Below are positions 8,176 to 17,355 of a DNA stretch of 64,000 nucleotides, in pieces (within the stretch, counting starts at the first letter, position 1; every line of letters starts with the position of its first letter). The position numbers were made by a program, and so were the translations under genes. The notes below the pieces were generated by a model that ran no database searches, had not been told where the DNA came from, and saw only the letters and a program-made list of their open reading frames with translations. This DNA is from an uncultured bacterium (lineage in GTDB: Bacteria; Bacillota; Clostridia; Lachnospirales; Lachnospiraceae), in the NCBI GenBank assembly GCA_905215625.1, contig CAJMQQ010000008.1:3794-67793 (forward strand). The letters are read 5' to 3'.

Positions 8176-9909
8176 CTATAAATGCGTATCCAAAAAGCCG
8201 CAATAAACATCTACTGGACTTTTTCCCATAAATTCTGTTCTCCCTGTCAACTTATCTACAAGTGCTGCAAGCGTACTCGGTTGGGCATCATAACAATTTA
8301 TCATCGTTTTTACCTCTGGTACATCTGCCAGATGAAATGGACTGTTAAAAGAGATGAAAATAACTGGCACTTCATAAACATACCAAGGAATCTCAAAACC
8401 GCCTTTCGGCGTATCCCAATTCAAACGTTGTGTTACTCCAAAAGAACCGCAATTAGCTATCGTAAGTACTAGGTCATATGTGTTTTTAAACTTTTCAATG
8501 CTTTCCTTGTAATCGTAAGCGCTTCTGCCATTCGCTTTTTTTAAAGGAGATTCAAAAATGGTTACCTCAAAACCTCTTTGTTCCAATTTTTCCTTCAAAT
8601 CATCTGCCAACTGCTCTGTTCCTCCCAAAGCTCCTACAAGTTTTGCAAATTCTGGAGTATTTGTGTTAACAGGCATAATCATAATTCTTCGGTATTTTTC
8701 CGGTGTAATTGGAAGTAAACTTTTTCCCACTTGCTTTGCCAATGTAATTGCTTTGCTGCTGACTTCCTCCGCAATCTGTTTATGTTCTTTACATCCAATA
8801 ACAGAACTGTCTCCCGCTTCTTTTGTAAAATCAAAGTTCTTATGAAGTCCCACAGAGGCCTTTAATGCCAAAATTCTAGTCAAAGCCTCGTCTATTCGCT
8901 CTATAGAGAGTGTTCCCTCTGCCACAGCTTCTTTCATATAGGCCAAATCTTCTTCAGGATCATTATAGAACAAAATCATATCACAACCGGCATTAATAGC
9001 GGTAACCAACCCGTTTTTTCTGGACATTCTGCTTGAAAAACCTACCATATGAGAAGCATCTGTTACAATCAGACCGTTAAACTGCAATTTTTTCCGCAGT
9101 AAACCTGTTAATAGTTCTTCACACATCGATGCAGGCATATACTCATTCTCTTTTGTTTCTGGATTCAAGGCTTTTTGATATGCTGGAAGCATAATATGAC
9201 CTGCCATAATAGCCTCTGTTCCATCTTCTATCATAGCTTTATAAATTTTTCCATAAGAGGCATCCCACTCTTTCACAGAAAGAGTATTAACCGTACTGCT
9301 ATAATGATGATCTCTTTCATCTACTCCATCACCTGGAAAATGCTTTGCTGTTGCAGCAACACCACCTTCATGTAATCCTTTCAGGCAAGCTCTGCTAAGC
9401 TTTATTACCAAATCCGTCTGATCTCCCCATGTTCTCGTAGAAATAATCGGATTTCTCCAATTCAAACTTAGATCCACAATGGGCATAAATGCCCAGTTGC
9501 ATCCAACTGCCTTTGCTTCTCTTGCTCCAATCAATCCCAACTGGTACGCATAATATTCTTCCCCAGTTGCTGCTATTTTCGCTTCACACCCTACCTGTGT
9601 TCCCCCTTTTAATGCTCCATTTCCCCCAGCCTCTGTGTTTGACGCTATCAAAAGTGGGATTTTTGTATACTTTTGATAGCACAAATTATGCTCTTTCATT
9701 TCCTCTGCAGGAAGGTTTACATATCTCAATCCTCCTGCCATAGTTTTTTTCAACCGTTTTTTTACATACTCATCTTCATAATCTCCTTCGCTGTGATCAA
9801 TAAATAATTGTCCCAGCTTTTCATCCAGACTCATCTGGTCAATTGTCTGATACACCCATTCCTCATCTGTCGGTTTTAAGTAAAATGGCTTTGCTGATAA
9901 ATCTATCAC
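8176..9909 (-). CDS. Intracellular glycoside hydrolase family 3 (NagZ-like) enzyme
   Basis: A 577-residue GH3 protein. The TIM barrel has the NagZ-like catalytic loop KHFPGDG followed by RDHH (residues 189-202), where a D-x-H type dyad acts as acid/base in N-acetylhexosaminidases. The nucleophile is D284 in VTDASHM. A C-terminal alpha/beta domain of about 200 residues follows. There is no signal peptide, so it acts on imported oligosaccharide. The dyad favours beta-N-acetylhexosaminidase or a related activity over beta-glucosidase, but the substrate is an inference. GH3 and the ABC permease are 21 bases apart in the same operon. Confidence 0.88.
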   Translation of the reverse strand: MIDLSAKPFYLKPTDEEWVYQTIDQMSLDEKLGQLFIDHSEGDYEDEYVKKRLKKTMAGGLRYVNLPAEEMKEHNLCYQKYTKIPLLIASNTEAGGNGALKGGTQVGCEAKIAATGEEYYAYQLGLIGAREAKAVGCNWAFMPIVDLSLNWRNPIISTRTWGDQTDLVIKLSRACLKGLHEGGVAATAKHFPGDGVDERDHHYSSTVNTLSVKEWDASYGKIYKAMIEDGTEAIMAGHIMLPAYQKALNPETKENEYMPASMCEELLTGLLRKKLQFNGLIVTDASHMVGFSSRMSRKNGLVTAINAGCDMILFYNDPEEDLAYMKEAVAEGTLSIERIDEALTRILALKASVGLHKNFDFTKEAGDSSVIGCKEHKQIAEEVSSKAITLAKQVGKSLLPITPEKYRRIMIMPVNTNTPEFAKLVGALGGTEQLADDLKEKLEQRGFEVTIFESPLKKANGRSAYDYKESIEKFKNTYDLVLTIANCGSFGVTQRLNWDTPKGGFEIPWYVYEVPVIFISFNSPFHLADVPEVKTMINCYDAQPSTLAALVDKLTGRTEFMGKSPVDVYCGFLDTHL

Positions 9910-9930
9910 GTTTAACCTTCTTTCTTTATA

Positions 9931-10890
9931 TCATGCCTTTTTTCTCTTTTTACTAAGCGCATCCAATACAACGGCAATCAAAAGCATGGAACCTTTAAAT
10001 ATATCCTGTGAGTTTGTATTTAATCCCATCATATTCAATCCCACACTTAATGTACCGATAATGATAACACCAGTTACAATTCCAGATGTCTTTCCTGTTC
10101 CTCCAGAAACTGAAACACCACCCAGTACAGCCGCCGAAATTACATCCTGGGACAAAGAACCACCTGAAAATGGACTTCCCGAAAACGTTCTAGACATAGC
10201 AACTAAACCTGCCAGACCTACCAAAAGTCCACCTATTGTGCTTGCAATATATTTGATTTTATTAACAGGAATTCCCGATAGTCTTGCAACATCATCACTA
10301 CCTCCTACCGCAAATAAATATCTGCCAAGATACGTCTTTCTAAAAACAAATGACACAATTAATGCTAATCCCAGAAAAATAACCGTTGAGATCGGAATAG
10401 TATTAAAAATATATCCTTGTCCCAGCCATTTAATACTATCAGGAAGTCCATAAATTGTTTTATTATTAGCAATAATACAACTCAGGCCACTGACTGCCGT
10501 TCCAACTGCCATAGAAACTACTAAACGGCTGATTTTAAAGTTAATAGAAATCCAACCCGTCAGGCAAAAAATAGCAACACCGCCAAGCAATGCAATTATC
10601 ATAGCAAGGACAATATTCATTCCAGCAGCATGAAGAAAGGCAGTCAATGTTCCCACAAACGCATAAACTTGTCCTGTTGAAAAATCCAAATTTCCTGTAA
10701 TCATCAAAAATGATATTCCCAGAGCTGCGATTCCCATAGTAGATACCTGTCTAACGATAGAAATCAGATTATTAGCAGAAAAAAACATTTCCCCACAAGT
10801 AATAGCAAAAAAGATAATTAAAACGATTAAGATAATCTGCGCTGTAAATTTCTTTGCCGCAGTCCCCAGATTGGATAAATTCGATTTCAT
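9931..10890 (-). CDS. Sugar ABC transporter permease, RbsC type
   Basis: A 319-residue integral membrane protein of the branched-chain/ribose permease family with eight to ten hydrophobic helices. The conserved loop GGSDDVARLSGIPVNKIKY (about 195-215) couples to the ATPase. It follows the RbsA-like ATPase by 15 bases and belongs to one complete importer with the solute-binding protein. In this family a homodimer of the permease works with the two-domain ATPase. Confidence 0.92.
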   Translation of the reverse strand: MKSNLSNLGTAAKKFTAQIILIVLIIFFAITCGEMFFSANNLISIVRQVSTMGIAALGISFLMITGNLDFSTGQVYAFVGTLTAFLHAAGMNIVLAMIIALLGGVAIFCLTGWISINFKISRLVVSMAVGTAVSGLSCIIANNKTIYGLPDSIKWLGQGYIFNTIPISTVIFLGLALIVSFVFRKTYLGRYLFAVGGSDDVARLSGIPVNKIKYIASTIGGLLVGLAGLVAMSRTFSGSPFSGGSLSQDVISAAVLGGVSVSGGTGKTSGIVTGVIIIGTLSVGLNMMGLNTNSQDIFKGSMLLIAVVLDALSKKRKKA

Positions 10891-10905
10891 AACATTTCCC
10901 TCTCT

Positions 10906-12396
10906 TTAGTTTTGTCCTGATGCCATATCTAAAAGTAATTCTTTGTCAAAATCCTTTTTCTCCACTTCTCCCACAAGATGGCCTTCTGACATCACAACAA
11001 TTCTATCAGCAATTCCAATTAATTCTTCAAATTCTGATGACACCACAATAATGCTCTTTCCTTCATCTGCCAATTGAAAAATAATCTCATAAATCTCATA
11101 TTTTGCACCCACATCAATTCCTCTAGTTGGTTCATCAAAAATCACTATATCGCTATCCGTAGCTAGCCATTTTCCTACGATAACTTTCTGTTGATTTCCA
11201 CCGCTTAAATACTGCGTTTCATTTTCATAATCAGGCGTTTTAACTCGAAATTTTTTACAATAATAATCCACACATTCATACTCTTTTTGTTTATTAATGA
11301 TTCCATGCTTACAGTATTTTTTGATGCTGGCCAATGATAGATTTGCCGATATACTCTTATCTAACAACAATCCATGACGTTTTCTGTCTTCTGGAAGGTA
11401 AGAAATACCTGCCGTGATTGCATGCCAGGGTGACGTTCCCTTTAGCTCTTTCCCATTTACAATTATTGTTCCTTTTTCTTTTGGGGCATCGCAAAAAATA
11501 ACTCCCATTAACTCTGTTCTCCCTGCGCCTACTAAGCCTGCAACTCCCAGGATTTCTCCTTTATGGACATCAAAAGATATATCCTTGTCTCCATTTCCAG
11601 ATACCTCTTTTAAACTTAAACTTACCTCTTTTCCAATATTCGCTTTCCTCAACGGGAAAAGTCTTGTCAATTCCCTGCCGATCATTATCTTAATCAACTC
11701 TGCTCTATTTGTATCTTGGATCTGCGTTTCTCCTACTTTTTCCCCATCTCGAATAATCACTGCCCGATCGCATATTTCGAAAATTTCTTCTAATCTATGA
11801 GAAATATAAACTATAGAACCACCATGTTCCTTTAAATCTCTTATGATTCGAAACAAAATTCCAATTTCTTTCGCCGTAAGCGGGGCCGTTGGTTCATCCA
11901 ATATTAAAATTTTTGCATTTAGCATAGTAGCTTTTGCAATTTCTACAATTTGCATCATTGCAGGAGAAAGGCTACTGACATCATCCTCTGGATCAATATC
12001 AATTCCAAATTTTTCAAAAACCTCTTTGCATTGCTTTAGCATCTGCTTGTAATCTACAATGATTCCATTTCCTGGATTGTTCCCCATAAACACATTCTCT
12101 ACTATAGGAAGATCTGGTACCAAATTAAATTCCTGATAAACTGCACTGATTCCGTTTTCTCTCGCAATAGCTGGTGTCAGTCCGCCATACTTCTTTCCAA
12201 ATAATTCAATTGAACCTTCTGTTGGTTCATGCGCTCCTGTTAAGCACTTAATCAGTGTAGACTTTCCGGCTCCGTTTTCACCAAGAAGGGCAAGAACCTC
12301 GCCCTCCTTAATATCAAAGCTAATATCATGTAACGCCCTTACGCCTGGAAATGTCTTGCTAATATGTTTTAATGACATTACAATATTTTCGCCCAT
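10906..12396 (-). CDS. Sugar ABC transporter ATPase with two nucleotide-binding domains, RbsA/MglA type
   Basis: A 496-residue ATPase. Domain 1 carries Walker A GENGAGKST near residue 40, the signature LSPAMMQ and Walker B LILDEPTAPL. Domain 2 has the family's typical altered P-loop GLVGAGRTE and signature LSGGNQQK. I chose the ATG at 12394-12396 over the longer GTG start, because the longer frame begins inside the Shine-Dalgarno sequence GTGAGGA, six bases before the ATG. It pairs with the RbsC-like permease and the lipoprotein. Confidence 0.93.
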   Translation of the reverse strand: MGENIVMSLKHISKTFPGVRALHDISFDIKEGEVLALLGENGAGKSTLIKCLTGAHEPTEGSIELFGKKYGGLTPAIARENGISAVYQEFNLVPDLPIVENVFMGNNPGNGIIVDYKQMLKQCKEVFEKFGIDIDPEDDVSSLSPAMMQIVEIAKATMLNAKILILDEPTAPLTAKEIGILFRIIRDLKEHGGSIVYISHRLEEIFEICDRAVIIRDGEKVGETQIQDTNRAELIKIMIGRELTRLFPLRKANIGKEVSLSLKEVSGNGDKDISFDVHKGEILGVAGLVGAGRTELMGVIFCDAPKEKGTIIVNGKELKGTSPWHAITAGISYLPEDRKRHGLLLDKSISANLSLASIKKYCKHGIINKQKEYECVDYYCKKFRVKTPDYENETQYLSGGNQQKVIVGKWLATDSDIVIFDEPTRGIDVGAKYEIYEIIFQLADEGKSIIVVSSEFEELIGIADRIVVMSEGHLVGEVEKKDFDKELLLDMASGQN

Positions 12397-12423
12397 TACA
12401 ATCCTCACTTTTTATATAACCTT

Positions 12424-13464
12424 TTACTTCATATAGTCAGACACATTTTCTGCAGTTATCAATACTTTTTCATTTACCACATCTTCCATTGTTCCATTTT
12501 CAATCCAATTAATAAGCTGTAATCCTACCTTATAACCAGATTCTTCAATATCCATATAGGCACATGCTCTCAATGGACTCTCCCCTCCTGAAATCAAACG
12601 AAAAGTCTCTTCATCTCCTTCACTAGAAAAAACAAAATATTCTGAGACATCCGATTTCGCTGCTGCAATTTCATTTGCCGCTGCAATTGCAAAGCCATTG
12701 TTAAAAGCAAAAATAACATTTACATTAGGCTGTCCATTTAAGAGCTGAGCCATATAATTTGCTGCTTCCTCATCATCTACCGGGAAAAATTCGGTTGTAA
12801 ATGCAAATCCATTTTTATCTCCCCAGTCTTTAATAATCTGTTTCATTTCTTCTTTTGCTGCAAAATATTCACTATCCTCATTTTCGCAAGCGTTTATCCA
12901 CAAAGCTGCAATTTCGCCCTCTGTAATATTATGTTCTTTTACATAGGCATCTAAAGATTCAATGAACTGATTCGCCAATGCTGTATAATCATTCTTTGTC
13001 TGTGCCTTTGCCCCCGGAACCAGCTCTCCTTGTGTTAATACGCCAATATCGCTATGCTCATTCATAAAGGATGTTGCCGCATCCGGAGACATATATAGAC
13101 TGTAATATGCTTTAACACCAGAAGAAGCCAGTACATCCATTCCTGCCATCATATTTTCTACGTCATTATTATAATCATACGCCATATATTCATAACCCTT
13201 TTCATCTGCCGCTCTCTGGATTCCATTATTCATCTGTACCTGAAAATCATACCCCAAGCTCATAGCCAGCATTCCTAACTTTCCTTTTTCCCCTGAACCA
13301 TTTTCTTCGCTCTTTGTTTCTTTCTCATCCACACCCTTTTTCGTTTCTGCTGCAGTTTTTTCTACAGTATTAGAACTTGTTAGTGCTTTGTCAGATGTTC
13401 CACACGCAGCCAGCACTGCCATAGCCATCCCCGTAATTAAAAGTGTTGCCAATTTTCTTTTCAT
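12424..13464 (-). CDS. Sugar ABC transporter substrate-binding lipoprotein (ribose type)
   Basis: A 346-residue periplasmic-binding fold protein anchored as a lipoprotein. The start at 13464 gives a clean signal peptide MKRKLATLLITGMAM ending in the lipobox LAAC with Cys21, and AAGGAGG lies just upstream; a longer frame upstream has no ribosome site. A Ser/Glu/Lys-rich linker follows the lipid anchor, then a type-I binding fold (LGMLAMSLGYDFQVQMNNGI). It is the first gene of the operon and probably captures the oligosaccharide or sugar cleaved by the GH3 enzyme. The exact ligand is unknown. Confidence 0.9.
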   Translation of the reverse strand: MKRKLATLLITGMAMAVLAACGTSDKALTSSNTVEKTAAETKKGVDEKETKSEENGSGEKGKLGMLAMSLGYDFQVQMNNGIQRAADEKGYEYMAYDYNNDVENMMAGMDVLASSGVKAYYSLYMSPDAATSFMNEHSDIGVLTQGELVPGAKAQTKNDYTALANQFIESLDAYVKEHNITEGEIAALWINACENEDSEYFAAKEEMKQIIKDWGDKNGFAFTTEFFPVDDEEAANYMAQLLNGQPNVNVIFAFNNGFAIAAANEIAAAKSDVSEYFVFSSEGDEETFRLISGGESPLRACAYMDIEESGYKVGLQLINWIENGTMEDVVNEKVLITAENVSDYMK

Positions 13465-13523
13465 ATGAATCCTCCTTATGAATACCTTTTCTTTTTTTAT
13501 CATAGCATGAGCAGCATAATAAT

Positions 13524-13558
13524 GAAATTGCAATTCATATAATAATTATTTGCATTTC
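13524..13558. promoter_or_regulatory. Inverted repeat in the divergent promoter region, AraC operator candidate
   Basis: GAAATTGCAA (13524-13533) and TTTGCATTTC (13549-13558) form an imperfect inverted repeat of the GAAAT(T)GCAA element, spaced 15 bases apart. It sits between the transporter operon and the AraC gene. A -10 TATAAT at 13573-13578 serves the AraC gene. The element could be bound by the adjacent regulator. Confidence 0.4.
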
Positions 13559-13613
13559 AGATATTTTTGTTCTATAATATAAATATATTTATTGAAAAAT
13601 AGAGGTTATTTTT

Positions 13614-14414
13614 ATGATATTTGACATACGAAATGAGCGTTATACATTTAAACACGCAATTGATTTATATCCTAAAGTAAATTCCGACCACGAGTTAGAA
13701 CACTTTCACACTTCTTATGAATTCCTATATTTTATTCATGGTTCTGCCAAGCTAGCCATCCAACATCATACCTTCAAAGTAAAACCAACAAATTTACTTA
13801 TCATTAAACCTGGCGAATTTCATTACATGGTAGTAAATCCAGATGTAACTTATGAGCGCATTGTTATTCGCTTTTATGATACAGAACTTCCGGATTACTA
13901 TAAATCTGCCCTAAAAAATTTGGGGACAGTATATGATTTACAAAACTCTTTGCTTTTATCTACTTTTTCTCAGTTCGACCGCTTGTATGACCCCTCTTCT
14001 TCTGAGAACAGTATGTTTATCCTAAAAAATTTATTAAATATTATTATCGCCCTTATCTGCAATAGAAGTTTACAAATGATTACAGCGACACAAATGGATG
14101 AAGATGTTCGCTCCATTGTATCTTTTATCGATGAGCATCTTACTTCTATCAATTGTATTGAAGATATCAGCAAGGAACTTCATATGTCCAGTGCTTCCAT
14201 ACAACAAAAAATCCGCTGTCAGCTTCACACCTCTGCCATGGCCTATGTACGAACTCAAAAGTGTATGCTGGCTCAGAGTCTAATGCAGCAGGGAGTTTCC
14301 CCAACTTCCGTATATTTACGATGCGGCTTTTCTGATTATTCTACGTTTTACCGTACCTATAGAAAAATTTTCAAGCTCTCACCTTCCGAATATATGAATC
14401 AGAAAAAATTATAA
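13614..14414 (+). CDS. AraC-family transcriptional regulator with cupin domain
   Basis: A 266-residue soluble activator. An N-terminal cupin-like sensing domain (HTSYEFLYFIHGSAKL, KPGEFHYM) is followed by two C-terminal helix-turn-helix units. The first is around EDISKELHMSSASIQQ; the second is around LRCGFSDYSTFYRTYRK and ends SPSEYMNQ, the typical AraC signature. It is divergent from the ribose-type/GH3 operon and probably controls it in response to the imported sugar. Codon use is AT-rich like the operon. Confidence 0.9.
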   Translation: MIFDIRNERYTFKHAIDLYPKVNSDHELEHFHTSYEFLYFIHGSAKLAIQHHTFKVKPTNLLIIKPGEFHYMVVNPDVTYERIVIRFYDTELPDYYKSALKNLGTVYDLQNSLLLSTFSQFDRLYDPSSSENSMFILKNLLNIIIALICNRSLQMITATQMDEDVRSIVSFIDEHLTSINCIEDISKELHMSSASIQQKIRCQLHTSAMAYVRTQKCMLAQSLMQQGVSPTSVYLRCGFSDYSTFYRTYRKIFKLSPSEYMNQKKL

Positions 14415-14583
14415 CTTCTAAAAACCGCTTTATATACTCCTTTTTAAAATTGTTATATTTTTAACGTTTATCCCCTTCTATTGTACTGCATTTTATCCAA
14501 TCTCTTTTTTCTTCTTGTGTATTTTTCAATCTTTCCTATGTTCTTCTTGTATTTTTTTAGTAAAAACATAGAAACCCATTACT

Positions 14584-14601
14584 TTGTTAAAAAATTATCG
14601 T
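14584..14601. promoter_or_regulatory. Candidate Rex (redox) operator upstream of adhE
   Basis: TTGTTAA at 14584-14590 is a perfect half of the Rex consensus TTGTTAAN4TTAACAA; the second half (TTATCGT) matches four of seven bases. It lies eight bases upstream of the -35 box. Rex is known to repress adhE in clostridia at low NADH/NAD+ ratio, which fits, but the match is incomplete. Confidence 0.45.
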
Positions 14602-14608
14602 TAATTCA

Positions 14609-14637
14609 TTGACAATCAGTTTTTTCAGCAGTATAAT
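14609..14637 (+). promoter_or_regulatory. Consensus sigma-A promoter of adhE
   Basis: A perfect -35 TTGACA (14609-14614) and a perfect -10 TATAAT (14632-14637) with ideal 17-base spacing, about 70 bases ahead of AGGAGG and the adhE ATG. It predicts strong transcription, held in check by a repressor such as Rex. Confidence 0.85.
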
Positions 14638-14709
14638 GACGCCAGAAAGACAAAAACAGCTATGTAACCAATCATCAATTTATGATAAAATAATCAGGAG
14701 GATTCAAAG

Positions 14710-17328
14710 ATGGCAAAGACGAAGGCATCCGAAATCATTGACAACGTTGACGCATTAACTGCGAAACTGAAAGCAATGCGCGAAGCGCAGGCTCAGTTTG
14801 CTACCTTTACCCAGGAACAGGTAGATAAAATCTTTTACGCTGCAGCAGTCGCTGCAAACCAGGCACGTATTCCATTAGCAAAGATGGCGGTTGCTGAAAC
14901 TGGCATGGGCGTTGTAGAAGATAAGGTTATTAAAAATCACTACGCTGCGGAGTACATTTATAATGCCTATAAAAATACAAAGACCTGCGGAGTAATTGAA
15001 GAAGATTCTGCATTTGGCATTAAGAAAATTGCAGAACCCATCGGTATCATTGCCGCAGTTATTCCAACTACTAATCCAACTTCTACTGCTATCTTCAAAA
15101 CTCTGATTGCATTAAAGACCAGAAATGCTATCATCATCAGCCCGCATCCTCGTGCAAAGAACTGCACCATTGAGGCAGCAAGAATCGTATTGGAAGCAGC
15201 TGTTAAGGCTGGCGCTCCGGAAGGCATCATCGGCTGGATTGATGTTCCAAGCCTGGAACTGACCAATGAAGTTATGAAGGATGCAGACATCATCCTGGCA
15301 ACCGGCGGTCCTGGTATGGTTCACGCAGCTTACTCTTCCGGAAAACCGGCATTAGGCGTAGGCGCAGGCAACACACCGGTTATCATTGACGAAACCGCTG
15401 ATGTCAAGCTGGCAGTTAACTCCATCATCCATTCCAAGACATTTGATAACGGTATGATTTGTGCTTCTGAACAGTCTGTTACCGTATTAGAGCCTCTGTA
15501 TGATGCAGTTAAGAAAGAATTTGCATACAGAGGATGCTATTTCTTAAAGCCGGATGAAATCGAAAAAGTAAGAAAGACCATTTTAATCAACGGTTCCTTA
15601 AATGCAAAGATTGTTGGCCAGTCCGCCCACACAATCGCTGCTTTAGCTGGCGTCAACGTTCCGGAAAGCACCAAGATTTTAATCGGTGAAGTAGAATCTG
15701 TTGATATTTCTGAAGAATTTGCTCACGAAAAATTGTCTCCTGTACTGGCTATGTACAAGGCAAAAAATTTCGATGACGCTTTAGCAAAGGCAGAACGTCT
15801 GGTAGCAGACGGCGGTTACGGCCATACTTCTTCCCTTTACATCCATCCATCCCAGACTGAGAAGATTATGAAACACGCTGAGGCAATGAAGACCTGCCGT
15901 ATCGTAATCAACACTCCTTCTTCTCATGGCGGTATCGGCGACTTATACAACTTCAAGATGGCTCCATCCTTAACTTTAGGCTGCGGTTCCTGGGGCGGCA
16001 ACTCTGTTTCTGAAAACGTTGGCGTAAAACATTTATTAAACATCAAGACCGTTGCCGAAAGGAGAGAAAATATGCTGTGGTTCCGCGCACCTCAAAAAGT
16101 TTACTTTAAGAAGGGTTGTATGCCAGTTGCCTTAGATGAACTTGGAACTGTTATGGGCAAGAAAAAAGCCTTCATTGTTACCGACAGCTTCTTATATAAG
16201 AATGGTTACGTAAAACCAATCGAAGAAAAATTAGACCAGATGGGTATCCAGCACACCTGCTTCTACGAAGTTGCTCCAGACCCGAACTTAACTTCCGCAA
16301 CTGCCGGCGCTGCCGCAATGCGCGCATTTGAGCCAGACTGCATTATCGCTTTAGGCGGCGGTTCCGCAATGGACGCTGGTAAGATTATGTGGGTAATGTA
16401 TGAGCATCCGGAAGTAGATTTCTTAGATATGGCAATGCGCTTCATGGACATCAGAAAAAGGGTTTACACTTTCCCGAAGATGGGCGAAAAAGCTTACTTT
16501 GTAGCAATCCCAACCTCTTCTGGTACTGGTTCCGAGGTTACTCCTTTCGCTGTTATTACGGATGACCGCACCGGCACCAAATATCCTCTGGCTGACTATG
16601 AACTGCTGCCAAATATGGCAATCATTGACGCGGACAACATGATGAACCAGCCTAAGGGCTTAACCAGCGCTTCTGGTATTGACGCTTTAACCCATGCATT
16701 AGAGGCATACGCTTCCATCATGGCTACTGATTATACCGACGGTCTGGCATTAAAGGCAATGAAGAACATCTTCACCTACCTGCCAAGCGCTTACGAAAAT
16801 GGAGCAAAGGATCCATATGCCCGCGAAAAGATGGCTGACGCTTCCTGCATGGCTGGTATGGCATTTGCAAACGCATTCTTAGGCGTATGCCACTCCATGG
16901 CTCATAAACTGGGCGCTTACCATCACCTGCCTCACGGCGTTGCAAACGCTCTGTTAATTACCGAAGTTATGCGGTTTAATGCAGTAGAAGTTCCGCCTAA
17001 GATGGGAACTTTCTCCCAGTATCAGTATCCTCATACCCTGTCCCGCTATGTAGAATGTGCAAACTTCTGCGGCGTATTCGGCAAGGACGACGAGGACACC
17101 TTAAATAAATTCATCGACAAGATTGAAGAATTAAAAGCAAGAGTGGGCATCAAGAAGACCATCCGCGACTATGGCATTAAAGAGGAAGACTTCTTAGCTA
17201 CCCTGGATGAAATGGTTGAAAATGCATTTGACGACCAGTGCACCGGCGCAAACCCAAGATACCCATTAATGAGCGAAATCAAAGAAATGTATCTGCGCGC
17301 TTACTATGGTGAGGAAAAAGCAAACTAA
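14710..17328 (+). CDS. adhE: Bifunctional acetaldehyde-CoA/alcohol dehydrogenase
   Basis: A fermentative enzyme that reduces acetyl-CoA to acetaldehyde and then to ethanol with two NADH. At 872 residues it has the full AdhE length. The aldehyde dehydrogenase half (1-440) has the catalytic cysteine C251 in MICASEQ. The linker leads to an iron-dependent alcohol dehydrogenase (about 455-860) with NAD motif GGGSAMDAGK and metal ligands in DALTHALEAY and MAHKLGAYHHLPHG. AdhE normally forms long cytoplasmic spirosomes. The strong promoter and biased codon use suggest high expression. It precedes a small kinase gene by 27 bases. Confidence 0.97.
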   Translation: MAKTKASEIIDNVDALTAKLKAMREAQAQFATFTQEQVDKIFYAAAVAANQARIPLAKMAVAETGMGVVEDKVIKNHYAAEYIYNAYKNTKTCGVIEEDSAFGIKKIAEPIGIIAAVIPTTNPTSTAIFKTLIALKTRNAIIISPHPRAKNCTIEAARIVLEAAVKAGAPEGIIGWIDVPSLELTNEVMKDADIILATGGPGMVHAAYSSGKPALGVGAGNTPVIIDETADVKLAVNSIIHSKTFDNGMICASEQSVTVLEPLYDAVKKEFAYRGCYFLKPDEIEKVRKTILINGSLNAKIVGQSAHTIAALAGVNVPESTKILIGEVESVDISEEFAHEKLSPVLAMYKAKNFDDALAKAERLVADGGYGHTSSLYIHPSQTEKIMKHAEAMKTCRIVINTPSSHGGIGDLYNFKMAPSLTLGCGSWGGNSVSENVGVKHLLNIKTVAERRENMLWFRAPQKVYFKKGCMPVALDELGTVMGKKKAFIVTDSFLYKNGYVKPIEEKLDQMGIQHTCFYEVAPDPNLTSATAGAAAMRAFEPDCIIALGGGSAMDAGKIMWVMYEHPEVDFLDMAMRFMDIRKRVYTFPKMGEKAYFVAIPTSSGTGSEVTPFAVITDDRTGTKYPLADYELLPNMAIIDADNMMNQPKGLTSASGIDALTHALEAYASIMATDYTDGLALKAMKNIFTYLPSAYENGAKDPYAREKMADASCMAGMAFANAFLGVCHSMAHKLGAYHHLPHGVANALLITEVMRFNAVEVPPKMGTFSQYQYPHTLSRYVECANFCGVFGKDDEDTLNKFIDKIEELKARVGIKKTIRDYGIKEEDFLATLDEMVENAFDDQCTGANPRYPLMSEIKEMYLRAYYGEEKAN

Positions 17329-17355
17329 TATAACATATAAAAGGAGGGTATTGCT

